The notes beneath the pieces were generated by a model, which worked only from the letters and a program-made list of their open reading frames with translations, was not told where the DNA came from and searched no databases. From assembly GCA_021203765.1 (NCBI GenBank), contig JAJQAN010000055.1, positions 1 through 40,448 on the forward strand: a stretch of 40,448 bases of DNA. The letters run 5' to 3'. Position 1 is the stretch's first letter; every line of letters begins with the position of its first letter. The position numbers and the translations under genes were made by a program. Positions 40,227-40,448 of the stretch are shown here, in pieces. The DNA is from Coriobacteriaceae bacterium (lineage in GTDB: Bacteria; Actinomycetota; Coriobacteriia; Coriobacteriales; QAMH01).

Positions 40227-40288
40227 GTCTCCCCTTTCTATAGGATGACCAACAGTGGGTTTATTCTCCCACAAACAGAAAGGTGCGA
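40227..40288 (-). promoter_or_regulatory. Conserved leader, copy 2, before solute-binding gene 2
   Basis: Contains GCACCTTTC, TTTGTGGGAGAATAAACC and CCTATAGAAAGGGGAGAC, matching copy 1. In this copy GTGGG and CCCAC can form a short stem around AGAATAAA; in copy 1 the right arm is altered, so the stem is not conserved. Confidence 0.5.
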
Positions 40289-40368
40289 ATCGGTAAATTG
40301 TGATTCATTTACCAGAGGCATCCGCGGAGAACGACCGAGCGCCCGTATCCGGATTTTTTGAGGGCTGC

Positions 40369-40448
40369 TTAGAGCTGCGCGCGCAGAAAGCCTAAGGACT
40401 TGAGGTTCAAGGAGAGATGCTCGGCGATCCAGCGCGTACAGAACTCGG
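40369..40448 (-). CDS. C-terminal end of an unknown gene, cut by right edge
   Basis: On the minus strand a frame enters from the right edge and ends at TAA (40371-40369), giving 25 residues that finish KSLGFLRAQL. Composition and codon use fit a real gene, and the 80 bases have no stop in this frame. Too short to name. About 140 bases separate it from the second binding-protein gene. Confidence 0.45.
   Translation of the reverse strand, partial: EFCTRWIAEHLSLNLKSLGFLRAQL

Overview
The window is GC-rich, gene-dense bacterial DNA with almost every gene on the minus strand and many 1-8 base gene overlaps. The combination of a DmsABC-type molybdoenzyme operon beside a 12-TM membrane LuxR-type regulator, an Ech-type [NiFe] hydrogenase, indolepyruvate:ferredoxin oxidoreductase with aryl/acyl-CoA ligases, VanW and NlpC/P60 cell-wall proteins and GTG/TTG starts suggests an anaerobic actinobacterium of class Coriobacteriia (Eggerthellaceae/Atopobiaceae-like). 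The class is inferred from gene content; there is no rRNA gene here.

Layout. (1) 1-2018: an AT-richer island with an unrecognised gene cut by the left edge and a PF14907-like nucleotidyltransferase, translationally coupled. (2) 2041-3429: a patatin-like lipase divergent from a GtrA-like membrane protein. (3) 3432-9420: operon of AMP-forming acyl-CoA ligase, iorA, iorB, a SurA/PrsA-like lipoprotein and gluQ. (4) 9539-10747: NlpC/P60 hydrolase with its own recognisable promoter. (5) 10899-18293: dmsA-dmsB-dmsC-torD-napG-napH, preceded by a gene for a small two-part winged-helix-like protein; the membrane LuxR regulator (18599-20146) is divergent, and the 305-base gap holds three repeats spaced exactly 24 bp apart plus a dyad. 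(6) 20178-24575: FHA protein, then paaK-ACT-dacA-GcvT-like operon. (7) 24636-27143 VanW protein, then a 587-base non-coding stretch with hairpins and CAAAACC repeats. (8) 27731-34147: echABCDEF in canonical order followed by a coupled CDP-alcohol phosphatidyltransferase. (9) 34284-40226: trmL, EamA exporter, amino-acid ABC transporter (ATPase, permease with an extra extracytoplasmic domain) and two paralogous solute-binding lipoproteins; a gene tail enters at the right edge.

How it may fit together (inference): amino acids are imported by the ABC system; aromatic amino acids are transaminated and oxidised by IorAB, giving aryl-acetyl-CoA and reduced ferredoxin; the two CoA ligases act on the acids or CoA esters; Ech reoxidises ferredoxin, making H2 and an ion gradient; the DmsABC/NapGH module passes menaquinol electrons to an unidentified external acceptor, under control of the membrane LuxR protein.

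No tRNA, rRNA, CRISPR array, transposase or integrase was found. The most interesting items are the hydrogenase (large subunit ending at the maturation cleavage point, charged tails on four subunits), the phased repeats at the dms/luxR divergence, the two-part winged-helix-like protein, the repeat/hairpin region at 27.2-27.6 kb and the permease with an extracytoplasmic domain.
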